Shown here piece after piece: positions 1 through 10,307 of a stretch of DNA of 64,000 nt (position 1 is the stretch's first letter; each line of letters starts with the position of its first letter). The position numbers were made by a program, and so were the translations under genes. The notes beneath the pieces are model-generated. The model did no database searches and was not told the DNA's origin. It worked only from the letters and a program-made list of their open reading frames with translations. Source of the stretch: Pseudomonas fluvialis (GTDB lineage Bacteria; Pseudomonadota; Gammaproteobacteria; Pseudomonadales; Pseudomonadaceae). The DNA lies in contig NZ_JACHLL010000005.1 of the NCBI RefSeq assembly GCF_014207935.1, positions 248,001-312,000 on the forward strand. The letters are read 5' to 3'.

Positions 1-272
1 TAAGGCCAGTGCTCCTCACCGGCCGGCACATCCGCCGGGGCCACCCGCACCAGGCCGGCGACCTTGCCGATTTCCTCGCGCGCATGCTCGTCGGCGGCCC
101 AGTAGGCACGCAGGGTCAGCGCCGCGCCGTGGCTGTACTGGCGATCGACCAGCACGTCCTCGTTCATCATCAGATAAACGAGGGTCAGTGCCTTGGAAAA
201 CAGCACCACGATCAGCACCAGCCACAGGGTGCGGGCGAAGAAGCTTTGCGGGAACCAGACCGGGGTTTTCAT
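1..272 (-). CDS. envZ: EnvZ-type sensor histidine kinase, N-terminal fragment (cut by window edge)
   Basis: Only the first 90 codons are inside the window; the gene runs off the left end on the minus strand. The start is the ATG whose complement ends at 272, 17 bp after the ompR stop, so the two form a response regulator-kinase operon. Visible are a basic/aromatic N-terminus and one hydrophobic segment at about residues 15-37 ([19 protein letters not shown]), followed by a polar, presumably periplasmic stretch. The kinase core is not visible, so the assignment rests on the ompR partner and the N-terminal layout of EnvZ. In P. aeruginosa the equivalent pair next to tex is called AmgR/AmgS, an envelope-stress system linked to aminoglycoside tolerance; the same role here is inferred. 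Confidence 0.8.
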   Translation of the reverse strand, partial: MKTPVWFPQSFFARTLWLVLIVVLFSKALTLVYLMMNEDVLVDRQYSHGAALTLRAYWAADEHAREEIGKVAGLVRVAPADVPAGEEHWP

Positions 273-289
273 TCAGCCACGCGTCCGGA

Positions 290-1021
290 TCACTTGTTGC
301 CATCCGGCACGAATACGTAACCCACACCCCACACGGTCTGGATGTAGCGCGGCTTGGACGGATCGGGCTCGATCATCCGCCGCAGACGGGAAATCTGCAC
401 GTCGATGGAGCGCTCCAGCGCGTCCCACTCACGGCCGCGGGCCAGGCTCATCAGCTTGTCGCGGGTCAGCGGTTCGCGGGCGTGCTGCACCAGCGCCTTG
501 AGCACGGCGAACTCGCCGGTGGTGAGCATGTTGACCTCGTCGCCCTTCTTCAGCTCACGGGTCGCCAGCGACAGTTCATAGTCGCCGAAGGTCACCACCT
601 CGTCCTCGCTGCCCGGCGCACCCGGCACCACCGGTGCCTGACGACGCAGCACGGCCTTGATCCGCGCCAGCAGCTCGCGGGGGTTGAACGGTTTGGCCAG
701 GTAATCGTCAGCGCCCTGCTCCAGGCCCTGGATGCGGCTGCCTTCGTCGCCCTTGGCGGTGAGCATGATGATCGGGATCTGATTGCCCGATTCGCGCAGA
801 CGATGACAGGCGGACATGCCGTCTTCACCTGGCAGCATCAGGTCGAGCACCACCAGATTGAACAGCTCACGCGCCAGCAGACGGTCCATCTGCTCGACGT
901 TCTCCACCGCGCGCACGCGGTAGCCCTGCTCCTCGAGGAAGCGCTCCAGCAGGCGACGCAGGCGGGCGTCGTCATCCACTACGAGAATCTTTTCGCCTTC
1001 AGGCTGGGTATGCGGGGCCAT
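290..1021 (-). CDS. ompR: OmpR-family response regulator
   Basis: A 243-residue two-component response regulator that would be phosphorylated by the adjacent EnvZ-type kinase and bind DNA. The receiver domain (about 10-125) has the acidic pocket at D16/D17, phospho-acceptor D60 in [13 protein letters not shown]88 and K110 (LAKPF). The C-terminal winged helix (about 150-238) includes [18 protein letters not shown] and ends in the usual VWGVGYVF. Length and motifs are those of OmpR. It is divergent from tex, sharing a 165-bp intergenic region. The P. aeruginosa counterpart beside tex is AmgR; whether it controls porins or membrane-stress genes cannot be told from sequence. Confidence 0.93.
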   Translation of the reverse strand: MAPHTQPEGEKILVVDDDARLRRLLERFLEEQGYRVRAVENVEQMDRLLARELFNLVVLDLMLPGEDGMSACHRLRESGNQIPIIMLTAKGDEGSRIQGLEQGADDYLAKPFNPRELLARIKAVLRRQAPVVPGAPGSEDEVVTFGDYELSLATRELKKGDEVNMLTTGEFAVLKALVQHAREPLTRDKLMSLARGREWDALERSIDVQISRLRRMIEPDPSKPRYIQTVWGVGYVFVPDGNK

Positions 1022-1135
1022 GGAACCTCCAAGTTTTCATGCGGCCATTATGACTCAGCGCCGGGCCGGTCCGTGGCAGGCATTGTTAGCAGATTTTTCC
1101 CCTGCCAGCTTCCCAGCCAGCCTGCGGGCGGTGTT

Positions 1136-1141
1136 TATAAT
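1136..1141 (+). promoter_or_regulatory. Candidate -10 box upstream of tex
   Basis: A perfect TATAAT hexamer lies 46 bp upstream of the tex ATG in the region shared with divergent ompR. The sequence 17 bp further upstream is a poor -35 match, so this is a candidate sigma-70 promoter only. Confidence 0.5.
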
Positions 1142-1186
1142 GCGCCGCTTAGTCAGGCAGGCACGCCCTGCGCCTCAGGTAGACCC

Positions 1187-3517
1187 ATGAACAGCATCAA
1201 CGTCCGTATCGCCGAAGAGCTCTCCGCCGTTTCCGCCAGCCGCGTGCTGCCACAACAGGTCGCCGCCGCCGTGGCCCTGCTCGACGAGGGCTCGACCGTG
1301 CCCTTTATCGCCCGCTACCGGAAGGAAGTGACCGGCAGCCTCGACGACACCCAGCTGCGTACCCTGGAAGAGCGCCTGCGCTACCTGCGCGAGCTGGACG
1401 AGCGCCGCGCGGCCATCCTCGCCAGCATCGAGGAGCAGGGCAAACTGACCGGCGAACTCAAGCGCGACATTCTCGAAGCCGATACCAAGACCCGCCTGGA
1501 AGACCTCTACCTGCCCTACAAGCAGAAGCGCCGCACCAAGGGGCAGATCGCCCTGGAAGCCGGCCTCGGCGAGCTGGCCGACGCGCTGTTCGGCAACCCC
1601 GGACTGAACCCGGAAAGCGAGGCTGCCCGTTTCATCGATGCCGAAAAAGGCTTTGCCGACACCAAGGCCGTGCTCGAAGGCGCCAAGTACATCCTCATGG
1701 AGCGCTTCGCCGAAGACGCCAGCCTGCTGGAAAAACTGCGCAGCTTCCTCAAGCAGGAAGCCACCCTCAGCGCCCGCCTTGTTCCGGGCAAGGAAGCCGA
1801 AGGCGCCAAGTTCAGCGACTACTTCGAGCACGACGAAGTGCTGCGCAACACCCCCTCGCACCGGGCACTGGCCATCTTCCGCGGCCGCAACGAGGGCATC
1901 CTCAGCGTGGCGCTGAAGGTGGGCGAGGAGCTGCCGGGCACCAGCCATCCGTGCGAGCTGATGATTGCCGAGCGCTTCGGCATCCAGCAGCAGGGCCGCC
2001 CCGCCGACAAGTGGCTGGGCGAAGTGGTGCGCTGGACCTGGAAGGTCAAGCTCTACACCCACCTGGAAACCGACCTGCTCGGCGAGCTGCGCGACAGCGC
2101 CGAGACCGAGGCGATCAACGTCTTCGCCCGTAACCTGCATGACCTGCTGCTGGCCGCACCGGCCGGCCCGCGCGCCACCCTCGGCCTCGACCCGGGCCTG
2201 CGCACCGGCTGCAAGGTGGCCGTGGTCGATGCCACCGGCAAACTGCTGGACACCGCCACCGTCTACCCGCACGCGCCGAAGAACGACTGGAACGGCACCC
2301 TCGCCGTGCTGGCCAAGCTCTGTGCCAAGCACAGTGTCGACCTGATCGCCATCGGCAACGGCACCGCCAGCCGCGAGACCGACAAGCTGGCCATCGACCT
2401 GATCAAGCTCTGCCCGCAGCTGAAGATGACCAAGATCATGGTCAGCGAGGCCGGCGCCTCTGTGTATTCGGCCTCGGAACTCGCCGCCAAGGAATTCCCC
2501 GAGCTGGACGTTTCCCTGCGCGGCGCCGTGTCCATCGCCCGCCGCCTGCAGGACCCGCTGGCCGAGCTGGTGAAGATCGACCCGAAATCCATCGGTGTCG
2601 GCCAGTACCAGCATGACGTGTCTCAGCTGAAACTGGCTCGCTCGCTGGATGCGGTGGTGGAAGACTGCGTGAACGCCGTCGGCGTCGATGTGAACACCGC
2701 CTCGGCTGCCCTGCTGGCGCGCATCTCCGGCCTCAATGCGACCCTGGCACAGAACATCGTGACGTTCCGCGATGCCAACGGCGCCTTCAAGAGCCGCGCC
2801 GAGCTGCTCAAGGTGCCGCGTCTGGGCGACAAGACCTTCGAGCAGGCCGCCGGCTTCCTGCGCGTGATGAACGGCGACAACCCGCTGGACGCCTCCGCCG
2901 TGCACCCGGAGACCTATCCGCTGGTGCAGCGCATCGCCCAGAACACAGGCCGCGACATCCGCTCGCTGATCGGCGACTCGGGCTTCCTCAAGCGCCTCGA
3001 CCCCAAGCAGTTCACCGACGAAACCTTCGGCCTGCCGACCGTCACCGACATCCTCAAGGAACTCGACAAGCCCGGCCGCGACCCGCGTCCGGAGTTCAAG
3101 ACCGCCGAGTTCCAGGAAGGCGTGGAAAGCCTCAAGGACCTCAAGCCGGGCATGGTGCTCGAAGGCGTGGTGACCAACGTCACCAACTTCGGCGCCTTCG
3201 TCGATATCGGCGTGCATCAGGACGGTCTGGTGCACATCTCGGCACTCTCCGAGAAATTCGTCAAAGACCCCTACGAGGTGGTCAAGGCCGGCGATATCGT
3301 CAAGGTCAAGGTCATGGAAGTGGACATCCCGCGCAACCGCGTCGGCCTGTCCATGCGCATGAGTGACACCCCCGGCGAGAAGACCGAAGGCCCGCGCGGC
3401 GGCGGCAACCGTGGCAACACGCCGCGCACCGAGCGCCACTCGACGCAGGACAAGCCGGCCCCGGCCAATGCCGGCATGGCCGCGCTGTTCGCCAACGCCA
3501 AGCAACTGAAGAAATGA
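1187..3517 (+). CDS. tex: Tex, S1-domain transcription accessory protein
   Basis: A 776-residue cytoplasmic nucleic-acid-binding protein. It begins at ATG 1187 ([17 protein letters not shown]), not at the far-upstream in-frame start, which would run through the intergenic region and ompR. Order: N-terminal helical region, RNase H-like YqgF fold from about residue 330 ([17 protein letters not shown]), helix-hairpin-helix region, and an S1 RNA-binding domain at about 655-725 ([20 protein letters not shown]). A Gly/Arg-rich tail follows. Tex is a conserved RNA-polymerase-associated factor; its biochemical role is only partly understood. Its stop codon overlaps the next gene's start (ATGA), implying translational coupling to the thioesterase. 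Confidence 0.95.
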   Translation: MNSINVRIAEELSAVSASRVLPQQVAAAVALLDEGSTVPFIARYRKEVTGSLDDTQLRTLEERLRYLRELDERRAAILASIEEQGKLTGELKRDILEADTKTRLEDLYLPYKQKRRTKGQIALEAGLGELADALFGNPGLNPESEAARFIDAEKGFADTKAVLEGAKYILMERFAEDASLLEKLRSFLKQEATLSARLVPGKEAEGAKFSDYFEHDEVLRNTPSHRALAIFRGRNEGILSVALKVGEELPGTSHPCELMIAERFGIQQQGRPADKWLGEVVRWTWKVKLYTHLETDLLGELRDSAETEAINVFARNLHDLLLAAPAGPRATLGLDPGLRTGCKVAVVDATGKLLDTATVYPHAPKNDWNGTLAVLAKLCAKHSVDLIAIGNGTASRETDKLAIDLIKLCPQLKMTKIMVSEAGASVYSASELAAKEFPELDVSLRGAVSIARRLQDPLAELVKIDPKSIGVGQYQHDVSQLKLARSLDAVVEDCVNAVGVDVNTASAALLARISGLNATLAQNIVTFRDANGAFKSRAELLKVPRLGDKTFEQAAGFLRVMNGDNPLDASAVHPETYPLVQRIAQNTGRDIRSLIGDSGFLKRLDPKQFTDETFGLPTVTDILKELDKPGRDPRPEFKTAEFQEGVESLKDLKPGMVLEGVVTNVTNFGAFVDIGVHQDGLVHISALSEKFVKDPYEVVKAGDIVKVKVMEVDIPRNRVGLSMRMSDTPGEKTEGPRGGGNRGNTPRTERHSTQDKPAPANAGMAALFANAKQLKK

Positions 3518-3897
3518 GCCTGCCCGAGGGGTTCGTCGGCAGCGCCTTCAGCCAGCACCTGGGCATCAGCCTGGTGCGCGCCGAGGGCGGTCAGGTGCAC
3601 CTGCGCATGCCGGTGCGCGCCGAGCTGCGCAACCTCTCCGGCAAGCTGCACGGCGGCGCGCTGATGGCCCTGGCGGACACCGCCATGGGTTTGGCCTGCT
3701 TCGAGCGCTTCGGCGCCGACGAACCCTGCGTGACGGTGGAAGCCAAGCTCAACTTCATCCGCGCAGTGGACGATGGCGAGGTCGACTGCCACGCCAGCAT
3801 TCTGCACAGCGGGCGTCGCACCCTGGTGCTGGAGGCCGAGATTCGCCAGGGCGACAAGCTGATCCTGAAAACCCTGGCGACCTTCGCCCGCCTGTAA
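3514..3897 (+). CDS. PaaI-type hot-dog fold thioesterase
   Basis: A 127-residue protein with the PaaI/YdiI hot-dog thioesterase signature [15 protein letters not shown] at about residues 46-60, followed by the usual central-sheet pattern ([13 protein letters not shown]). Members hydrolyse acyl-CoA or aryl-CoA thioesters; the substrate here is unknown. The ATG overlaps the tex stop by four bases, so the gene is co-transcribed with tex and probably coupled in translation. The role of the pairing is not evident. Confidence 0.85.
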   Translation: MSLPEGFVGSAFSQHLGISLVRAEGGQVHLRMPVRAELRNLSGKLHGGALMALADTAMGLACFERFGADEPCVTVEAKLNFIRAVDDGEVDCHASILHSGRRTLVLEAEIRQGDKLILKTLATFARL

Positions 3898-4016
3898 CCG
3901 GCGACAGGCAGAATCGCCAGACTTGGCGATACTGATACCTCCAAGTCAACGCCGCCCCTTGTAGCATCACCACCACGCCCCCATATTGGTCGGCCAACCG
4001 GGTTAAGGACTTCACC

Positions 4017-5603
4017 GTGAGCGATCTGTTTTCCCGCCGCCTGGCACTGCTCGGCGAGCCGGCCAACCTGCCGCTGCTGACCCAGTGTCTGCACGGCATT
4101 GAGCGCGAAACCCTGCGCGTCGACGCCCGCGGCCAACTGGCCCAGAGCGAGCACCCGCGCGCCCTCGGCTCGGCCCTGACTCACCCGCAGATCACCACCG
4201 ACTACTCCGAAGCCCTGCTGGAGTTCATCACCCCGGCCGAGCCGCGGGTCGAGGACACCCTCAGCGATCTCGAACGCATCCACCGCTTCGCCTGCAGCCA
4301 GCTGCAGGACGAATACCTGTGGAGCCCGTCGATGCCCGGCCTGCTGCCAGACGAAGCGGACATCCCGATTGCCCGCTACGGCAGCTCCAATATCGGTCGC
4401 CTCAAGTACGTCTACCGTCAGGGCCTGGCCCTGCGCTACGGCAAGACCATGCAGTGCATCGCCGGCATCCATTACAACTTCAGCCTGGCCGAAGGCCTGT
4501 GGCCGCTGCTGCAGCAGCTGGACGGTGATACCCAGAGCGGGCGCGACTTCCAGTCTGCCAGCTACATCGCCCTGATCCGCAACTTCCGCCGTTACAGCTG
4601 GCTGCTGATGTACCTGTTCGGCGCCTCGCCGGCACTGGATGCCAGCTTCCTGCGCGGCCGGCCGCACCAGTTGCAGCAACTGGATGCCGATACCTTGTAC
4701 CTGCCCTGGGCCACCAGCCTGCGCATGAGCGACCTGGGCTACCAGAGCAGCGCCCAGTCGGGTCTCACCCCCTGCTACAACGATCTGGCCAGCTACACCG
4801 ACAGCCTGCGCGCGGCCGTGGCCACGCCCTACCCGGCCTACGCCGAGATGGGCGTCAAGAACGCCGCTGGGGAATGGCAGCAACTCAACACCAACATCAT
4901 CCAGATCGAGAACGAGTACTACTCGAGCATCCGCCCCAAGCGCGTGACCTACTCGGGCGAACGGCCGATCCAGGCACTGATGTCCCGCGGCGTGCAATAC
5001 GTGGAAGTGCGTTGCCTGGACATCAACCCCTACCTGCCGCTGGGCATCGACCTGGATCAGGCGCGTTTCCTCGACGCCTTCATCCTCTTCTGCGCCCTGC
5101 AGGACAGCCCCAAGCTGGCCAGCGGCGAGTGCTGCAGCTGCACCGAGAACTTCCTCACCACCGTCAAGGAAGGGCGTCGCCCCGGCCTGCAGCTGCAGCG
5201 CAACGGCCAGGCGGTGGAACTGCGCCAGTGGGCTGGCGAGCTGCTCGCGGCCTTCACGCCGATTGCCCAGCTGCTCGACCGTGCCCACGGCGGCCAGGCC
5301 TACCAGCAGGCGTTGACTCTGCAACAGGCCAAGGTCGATGACCCGCAACTGACGCCGTCGGCACGCATCCTGGCGGAACTGCAAAGTACTGGCGAAAGCT
5401 TCCGCAACTTTGCTCTGCGCCAGAGCCAGACGCACACCAGCCAACTGCGCGACGCCCCACTGGACGCCGAACAGCAACGCCTGTTCAGCGACATGGCCAG
5501 CCAGTCACTGGCCGAGCAGGCTGCACTGGAGCAACAGGACCAGGGCGATTTCGACAGCTTCGTCGCCGCCTATCAGGCCAGCATCACGCATATCGCCAAC
5601 TGA
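4017..5603 (+). CDS. gshA: Glutamate-cysteine ligase
   Basis: Catalyses ATP-dependent joining of L-glutamate and L-cysteine, the first step of glutathione synthesis. The 528-residue product has the length of the proteobacterial GshA class. The region around residues 20-65 ([25 protein letters not shown]) is diagnostic, as is the later [15 protein letters not shown]. The start is GTG at 4017, with an AAGGA-type ribosome site about 8 bp upstream (GGTTAAGGAC). gshB is not in the window, as expected, since it lies elsewhere in pseudomonads. A perfect hairpin follows the stop. Confidence 0.95.
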   Translation: MSDLFSRRLALLGEPANLPLLTQCLHGIERETLRVDARGQLAQSEHPRALGSALTHPQITTDYSEALLEFITPAEPRVEDTLSDLERIHRFACSQLQDEYLWSPSMPGLLPDEADIPIARYGSSNIGRLKYVYRQGLALRYGKTMQCIAGIHYNFSLAEGLWPLLQQLDGDTQSGRDFQSASYIALIRNFRRYSWLLMYLFGASPALDASFLRGRPHQLQQLDADTLYLPWATSLRMSDLGYQSSAQSGLTPCYNDLASYTDSLRAAVATPYPAYAEMGVKNAAGEWQQLNTNIIQIENEYYSSIRPKRVTYSGERPIQALMSRGVQYVEVRCLDINPYLPLGIDLDQARFLDAFILFCALQDSPKLASGECCSCTENFLTTVKEGRRPGLQLQRNGQAVELRQWAGELLAAFTPIAQLLDRAHGGQAYQQALTLQQAKVDDPQLTPSARILAELQSTGESFRNFALRQSQTHTSQLRDAPLDAEQQRLFSDMASQSLAEQAALEQQDQGDFDSFVAAYQASITHIAN

Positions 5604-5629
5604 TTGGCGCCAATAAATTCAAAGTCTTA

Positions 5630-5654
5630 CCCGCGCTTGCTGGCCAAGCGCGGG
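5630..5654 (+). terminator. Hairpin downstream of gshA
   Basis: A perfect 10-bp inverted repeat, CCCGCGCTTG / CAAGCGCGGG, with a 5-nt loop lies 27 bp after the gshA stop. No T-run follows, so it may be a weak or Rho-assisted terminator or an RNA-stabilising hairpin. Confidence 0.5.
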
Positions 5655-5758
5655 CTGCGTCACAAATCCGCCAACTCGACCGTTCGCCGCGGACGACCGG
5701 CATGCCGCCACGCTAACAGGGATTAACCTTCCAGCATCAACCTGGACGGTATCCCGCC

Positions 5759-5959
5759 ATGACGGCCGCCGACACCCACCAAGACCGCGACTGGAGCCTG
5801 GAAAGCCTGAACAAGGCCTACCAGCAGGGCTATATGGCCGGCCTCACCGGCAGCCAGTCGAGTCACCCCGCGCTGCCGGACGTGCTTGCCGCCGCCTGGG
5901 AAGCCGGCTGGGACGACGGCCTCGAACAGAGCGCCCTGCACCAGCGCCGCAGCGCCTGA
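5759..5959 (+). CDS. Small ribosome modulation factor (RMF)-family protein
   Basis: A 66-residue acidic soluble protein. It resembles the RMF family in spacing of GYMAGLTG (about 23-30) and AAWEAGWDDGLEQ (about 45-57), matching the GYxAG...W..GW pattern of ribosome modulation factor. RMF dimerises 70S ribosomes in stationary phase. This acidic member lacks RMF's typical basic character, so a ribosomal role is uncertain. It sits alone between gshA and convergent argA and is closed by a strong bidirectional terminator. No good Shine-Dalgarno sequence is visible before the ATG. Confidence 0.7.
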   Translation: MTAADTHQDRDWSLESLNKAYQQGYMAGLTGSQSSHPALPDVLAAAWEAGWDDGLEQSALHQRRSA

Positions 5960-5981
5960 GCGGCATTCACCGAACCCCATG

Positions 5982-6009
5982 AAAAAGGGCCGCAATCGCG
6001 GCCCTTTTT
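5982..6009 (+). terminator. Bidirectional intrinsic terminator
   Basis: Perfect 12-bp stem AAAAAGGGCCGC / GCGGCCCTTTTT with an AATC loop. A-run and T-run flank the GC stem, so it can stop transcription from the RMF-like gene (+) and from argA (-). Confidence 0.93.
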
Positions 6010-6022
6010 CATTGCTTGCGCC

Positions 6023-7321
6023 CTAGAGGGCCTTCTCGAATATCTTCGAGTTGCGCTGGTAGTTGTACAGTGAGGCCCGCGCGGCCGGCAGGCGCTCGAC
6101 GCTGCTCGGCTCGAAGCCACGCTCCTGGAACCAGTGCGCAGTGCGGGTGGTGAGCACGATCAGGGTCTTCAGACCCAATGCCCGGGCCCGGGACTCGATG
6201 CGTTCGAGCAGTTCGTCACCGCGACCGCCATGGCGGTAATCACCGCTGACCGCCAGACAGGCCAGCTCACCGGTCTGCGAGTCGGCAATCGGGTACAGCG
6301 CAGCACAGGCGATGATCAGGCCGTCGCGCTCGACGATGCTGAACTGCTCGATTTCCCGCTCCAGCACCTCGCGCGAGCGGCGCACCAGAATGCCCTGCTC
6401 CTCCAGCGGAGTGATCAGGTCGATCAGGCCGCCGACGTCCTCGATGGTCGCCTCGCGCAGCTGCTCGAACTGTTCCTGGTCGACCAGGGTGCCACCGCCG
6501 TCACGGGTGAACAGCTCGGTGAGCAGCGAGCCGTTTTCCTGATAGCTGACCAGGTGGCTGCGCTTGACCCCGCCGCGACAGGCCTGGGCGGCCGCATCCA
6601 GCAGCTCGCCCTGATAGCTGTCGCCCAGCCGCACCAGGTGGGCCGGCACCTGCTGCGGACGCATCTCGCGGATCAGCTTGCCCTGCTCGTCGAGCAGGCC
6701 CTGTTCGGCACCGAACAGCACCAGCTTGTCGGCACCCAGATCAATGGCGGCACGGGTGGCGACATCCTCGCAGGCGAGGTTGAAGATTTCCCCGGTGGGC
6801 GAATAGCCCAGCGGCGACAGCAGCACGATGCTGCGCTCGTCGAGCAGGCGATTGATGCCGCGCCGGTCGATGCGGCGCACCTCGCCGGTGTGGTGGTAGT
6901 CGACGCCATCGACCACGCCGATAGGCCGCGCGGTGACGAAGTTACCGCTGGCCACGCGCAACCGCGAACCCTGCATCGGCGAAGACGCCATATCCATCGA
7001 CAGGCGCGCCTCGATGGCGATGCGCAGCTGGCCGACGGCATCAATCACGCAATCCAGGGTCGGCCCGTCGGTGATGCGCAAGGTGCGGTGAAAATGCGCG
7101 CGAATGCCACGATCGTTCAGGCGCGTCTCGATCTGCGGGCGCGAGCCATGCACCAGCACCAGGCGCACGCCCAGGCTGTGCAGCAGGACGAGGTCGTGAA
7201 CGATGTTGCCGAAGTTGCCATCCTCGATGGCCTCACCCGGCAGCATGATGACGAAGGTGCAGTCGCGGTGGGAGTTGATGTAGGGCGTGGCGTGGCGGAG
7301 CCAGTTGACGTACTCGTGCAT
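6023..7321 (-). CDS. argA: N-acetylglutamate synthase
   Basis: Acetylates glutamate with acetyl-CoA, the first step of arginine synthesis. The start is set at MHEYVNWLRHATPYIN (432 residues), the usual start and length in Pseudomonas, rather than 19 codons upstream. An amino-acid-kinase-like domain (about 20-270, with VRLVLVHGSRPQIE) binds arginine for feedback inhibition. A C-terminal GNAT domain (about 290-432) carries the acetyl-CoA loop SGDYRHGGRGDELL. It lies 119 bp downstream of argE on the same strand. Confidence 0.95.
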   Translation of the reverse strand: MHEYVNWLRHATPYINSHRDCTFVIMLPGEAIEDGNFGNIVHDLVLLHSLGVRLVLVHGSRPQIETRLNDRGIRAHFHRTLRITDGPTLDCVIDAVGQLRIAIEARLSMDMASSPMQGSRLRVASGNFVTARPIGVVDGVDYHHTGEVRRIDRRGINRLLDERSIVLLSPLGYSPTGEIFNLACEDVATRAAIDLGADKLVLFGAEQGLLDEQGKLIREMRPQQVPAHLVRLGDSYQGELLDAAAQACRGGVKRSHLVSYQENGSLLTELFTRDGGGTLVDQEQFEQLREATIEDVGGLIDLITPLEEQGILVRRSREVLEREIEQFSIVERDGLIIACAALYPIADSQTGELACLAVSGDYRHGGRGDELLERIESRARALGLKTLIVLTTRTAHWFQERGFEPSSVERLPAARASLYNYQRNSKIFEKAL

Positions 7322-7440
7322 GCGGCAAAAACCTGTGCGAAGTGAACGGGCAAACAGTGGGCGCGCCTTGCTCGGCAAGGGCGCAGGGCGCGGTCAGGAT
7401 CGTCGCAGCAGCATCAGGCGCAGGCTCCAGTTGTCAGTGG

Positions 7441-8583
7441 TCACAGGCAGTAATGGCGGATCAGCTGGCGCAACAGCTGCACGGTCGGGGCAATGCGCGC
7501 CAGGTCGAGATATTCGTCCGGCTGGTGGGCGCAATCGATGTCGCCCGGACCCAGAATCAGGGTTTCGCAGCCAAGCTGCTGAAGATACGGCGCTTCGGTG
7601 CCAAAGGCCACCGCTTCGGCCGTAAAGCCGGTAAGGCGTTCGGCCAGTTGTACAAGCTCGCTGTCCGCCGCCTGCTCGAACGGTGGCACGCCGGGAAAAA
7701 TCGGCCCGTAGTCGATCTGCACGCGATGCCGCTCGGCCAAAGGCTTCAGCTTCTCGCGGATCGCCGCGCGCAGCCACTCGGGGTCCATCCCCGGCAGCGG
7801 CCGCAGGTCGAACTCCAGACTGCACTGACCGCAGATGCGGTTGGGATTGTCGCCACCATGGATGCAGCCGAAATTCAGCGTCGGCTGCGGCACGCTGAAC
7901 TGGGCATTGCTGAACTCGGCCTGCCATTGCCGGCGCAGACCCTGCAGTTCGCCCATGGCGTCATGCATGGCCTCCAGCGCACTGCGGCCAAGCTGCGGAT
8001 TGGAGGAATGGCCGCTCTGCCCGAGGATGTCGATGCGCTCCATCATCACGCCCTTGTGCAGGCGGATCGGCTTGAGACCGGTCGGCTCGCCGATCACCGC
8101 CGCACGGCCAATGCTGCGCTTGCTGTCGGCCAGGGCGCGGGCGCCGGACATCGAGCTTTCCTCATCGCAGGTAGCCAGAATCAGCAGCGGCTGCCGCCAC
8201 GGCTGATCGAGCAACCCGCCCTGCAGCGCCTCGATCACCAGCGGAAAGAAGCCCTTCATGTCGCACACGCCCAGGCCGTAGAAGCGCCCGTCACGCTCAG
8301 TGAGCCGCAGCGGGTCGCTCTGCCACAGGCTGTCGTTGTAAGGCACGGTATCGGTATGCCCGGCCAGCACCAGGCCACCGCTGCCCTGCCCGCGGCTGGC
8401 GAGCAAGTTGAACTTGCCCGGCTGCACTTCCTGCAGATCGCAGGTGAAGCCCAGCTCGCCCAGCCAGCCGGCCAGTTGCTCGACCACCGCGCGATTGGAC
8501 TGATCCAGCGCCGGCTGGGTACAGCTCACCGAAGGCGCGGCAATCAGCGCGGCCAGTTGCTCTTGCAGGGAAGGAAGGGGCAT
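7441..8583 (-). CDS. argE: Acetylornithine deacetylase
   Basis: A 380-residue M20-family metallohydrolase that removes acetate from N2-acetylornithine to give ornithine. Zinc-site motifs are visible: LAGHTDTVPY (H76, D78), GLGVCDMKG and TCDEESSMSG. A dimerisation domain follows in the middle (SGHSSNPQLGRSALEAM). It precedes argA on the same strand, placing two arginine enzymes side by side. The upstream 169 bp are shared with the divergent phosphate permease. Related M20 peptidases are hard to separate by sequence alone, but context favours ArgE. Confidence 0.9.
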   Translation of the reverse strand: MPLPSLQEQLAALIAAPSVSCTQPALDQSNRAVVEQLAGWLGELGFTCDLQEVQPGKFNLLASRGQGSGGLVLAGHTDTVPYNDSLWQSDPLRLTERDGRFYGLGVCDMKGFFPLVIEALQGGLLDQPWRQPLLILATCDEESSMSGARALADSKRSIGRAAVIGEPTGLKPIRLHKGVMMERIDILGQSGHSSNPQLGRSALEAMHDAMGELQGLRRQWQAEFSNAQFSVPQPTLNFGCIHGGDNPNRICGQCSLEFDLRPLPGMDPEWLRAAIREKLKPLAERHRVQIDYGPIFPGVPPFEQAADSELVQLAERLTGFTAEAVAFGTEAPYLQQLGCETLILGPGDIDCAHQPDEYLDLARIAPTVQLLRQLIRHYCL

Positions 8584-8711
8584 CGGGACTCTCCGGCAGT
8601 CTGGCGTTCATCATAGAAGCCACGCCCGCGTAAAAGAAGCGCAGACCGGGCTGCGACCACAGGCCGCCGGCAGGCTCGTCGGATGACCGCGCACCCCATG
8701 CGGGTTTCTGG

Positions 8712-8717
8712 CATAAT
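8712..8717 (+). promoter_or_regulatory. Candidate -10 box of the Pit-type permease
   Basis: CATAAT in the context TTTCTGGCATAATCCGC lies 36 bp upstream of the permease ATG. The -35 region is weak. No Pho-box-like repeat was seen here, consistent with a constitutive low-affinity Pit system. Confidence 0.4.
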
Positions 8718-8752
8718 CCGCGCCCCGAATTGTTACCGGTCGCAAAACCGTC

Positions 8753-10225
8753 ATGTTTGATATCTTCAGCGGACTTGATACCTGGGTCGTCGTGAGTCTC
8801 GTGCTTGCCCTGGCCTTCGTCCTGACCTTCGAATTCATCAACGGTTTCCATGACACCGCCAACGCGGTGGCCACGGTGATCTACACCAAAGCCATGCCGG
8901 CTCACCTTGCGGTGATCTTCTCCGGCATCTTCAACTTCCTCGGCGTGATCCTTGGCGGCGTCGGCGTGGCCTATGCCATCGTCCACCTGCTGCCCGTGGA
9001 GTTGCTGATCAACGTGAACACGGCCTATGGCCTGGTCATGGTGTTCTCCCTGCTGGCCGCGGCCATTGCCTGGAATCTGGGCACCTGGTACTTCGGCATC
9101 CCGGCCTCCAGCTCGCACACCCTGATCGGATCGATCCTCGGTGTCGGCCTGGCCAACGCGCTGATCACCGACATTTCCCTGGCCGAGGGCGTGAACTGGC
9201 AGAAGGCGATCGACATCGCCCTGTCCCTGCTGCTCTCGCCGCTGGCCGGTTTCACCGTTGCCGCGCTGATTCTGCTGGGCCTGAAGTGGCTGCGTCGTGA
9301 GTCGAAGATGCACCACAACCCGGAACAGCGCATGCAGATCGACGGCAAGAAACACCCGCCGTTCTGGAACCGCCTGGTGCTGGTTCTGTCGGCCATGGGC
9401 GTGAGCTTCGTGCACGGTTCCAACGACGGCCAGAAGGGTATCGGCCTGATCATGCTGGTGCTGATCGGCATCGCCCCGGCCAAGTTCGTCCTCGACCTGA
9501 ACAGCACCACCTACCAGATCGAGCGCACCCGTGATGCCGCGCTGCACCTCAGCCAGTTCTACGAGCGCAACAGCGACACCCTCAGCGACTACCTGGCACT
9601 GGGCAAGAACGGCACCACCGAGCTGCCGAAGAAATTCCGCTGTGACGTCAAGCTGACCGAACCGACCATTGCTGCGCTGAACCAGACTCTGGCTGGCGTC
9701 ACCGACTACAGCCAGCTGGACCAGGAAAAGCGCACCCAAGTACGCCGCTACCTGCTGTGCCTGGACGACACCGCGAAGAAGGTCGGCAAACTCAAGGAAC
9801 TGCCCAAGCGTGAAGTGGCGGACCTGGAGAAACTGCGCAAGGACCTCACCGCGACCACCGAATATGCGCCGACCTGGGTCATCTTCGCCGTCGCCCTGGC
9901 TCTCGGCATCGGCACCATGGTGGGCTGGAAGCGCGTGGTGCTGACCGTCGGCGAGAAGATCGGTCGCACCGGTATGACCTACGCCCAGGGCATGAGCGCG
10001 CAGATCACCGCATCGATCGCCATCGGCATGGCCAACATCTACAGCCTGCCGGTCTCCACCACCCACGTGCTGTCGTCGGGCGTGGCCGGCTCCATGGTCG
10101 CCAACCGCAGCGGCCTGCAACTGGGCACGGTGCGCAACATCCTCACCGCCTGGGTATTCACCCTGCCGGTGACCATCGCCCTGTCTGCTGCATTGTTCTG
10201 GCTCGGCGTGAAGCTGTTCGTCTAA
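8753..10225 (+). CDS. Pit-family inorganic phosphate permease
   Basis: A 490-residue polytopic inner-membrane protein of the PiT family, likely H+-coupled (metal-)phosphate import. The two duplicated family signatures are present: GFHDTANAVATVIYT near residue 30 and SFVHGSNDGQKGIG near residue 220. Hydrophobic segments occupy about 10-190 and 375-490. A long hydrophilic loop (about 250-370, rich in charged residues) separates the halves, as in the long E. coli PitA form. No DUF47/PhoU-like partner gene adjoins it, unlike many short Pit permeases. A UUCG-loop terminator follows. Confidence 0.9.
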   Translation: MFDIFSGLDTWVVVSLVLALAFVLTFEFINGFHDTANAVATVIYTKAMPAHLAVIFSGIFNFLGVILGGVGVAYAIVHLLPVELLINVNTAYGLVMVFSLLAAAIAWNLGTWYFGIPASSSHTLIGSILGVGLANALITDISLAEGVNWQKAIDIALSLLLSPLAGFTVAALILLGLKWLRRESKMHHNPEQRMQIDGKKHPPFWNRLVLVLSAMGVSFVHGSNDGQKGIGLIMLVLIGIAPAKFVLDLNSTTYQIERTRDAALHLSQFYERNSDTLSDYLALGKNGTTELPKKFRCDVKLTEPTIAALNQTLAGVTDYSQLDQEKRTQVRRYLLCLDDTAKKVGKLKELPKREVADLEKLRKDLTATTEYAPTWVIFAVALALGIGTMVGWKRVVLTVGEKIGRTGMTYAQGMSAQITASIAIGMANIYSLPVSTTHVLSSGVAGSMVANRSGLQLGTVRNILTAWVFTLPVTIALSAALFWLGVKLFV

Positions 10226-10246
10226 GCTCGACCCCTGCCTGCTTGC

Positions 10247-10272
10247 ACAAGGCCGCCTTCGGGCGGCCTTGT
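10247..10272 (+). terminator. Intrinsic terminator-like hairpin with TTCG loop
   Basis: Perfect 11-bp stem ACAAGGCCGCC / GGCGGCCTTGT closed by a stable TTCG tetraloop, 21 bp after the permease stop. The T-run is poor. Confidence 0.75.
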
Positions 10273-10307
10273 CGCTCCCAGCCCGCCCCTTTCGCGAGAC
10301 TTGCCCC

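Noticed and set aside
1175..3505. 776-residue open frame opposite tex
   Set aside because: Composition is the Gly/Ala/His/Val-rich pattern typical of antisense frames in G+C-rich genes; tex is unmistakable on the other strand.
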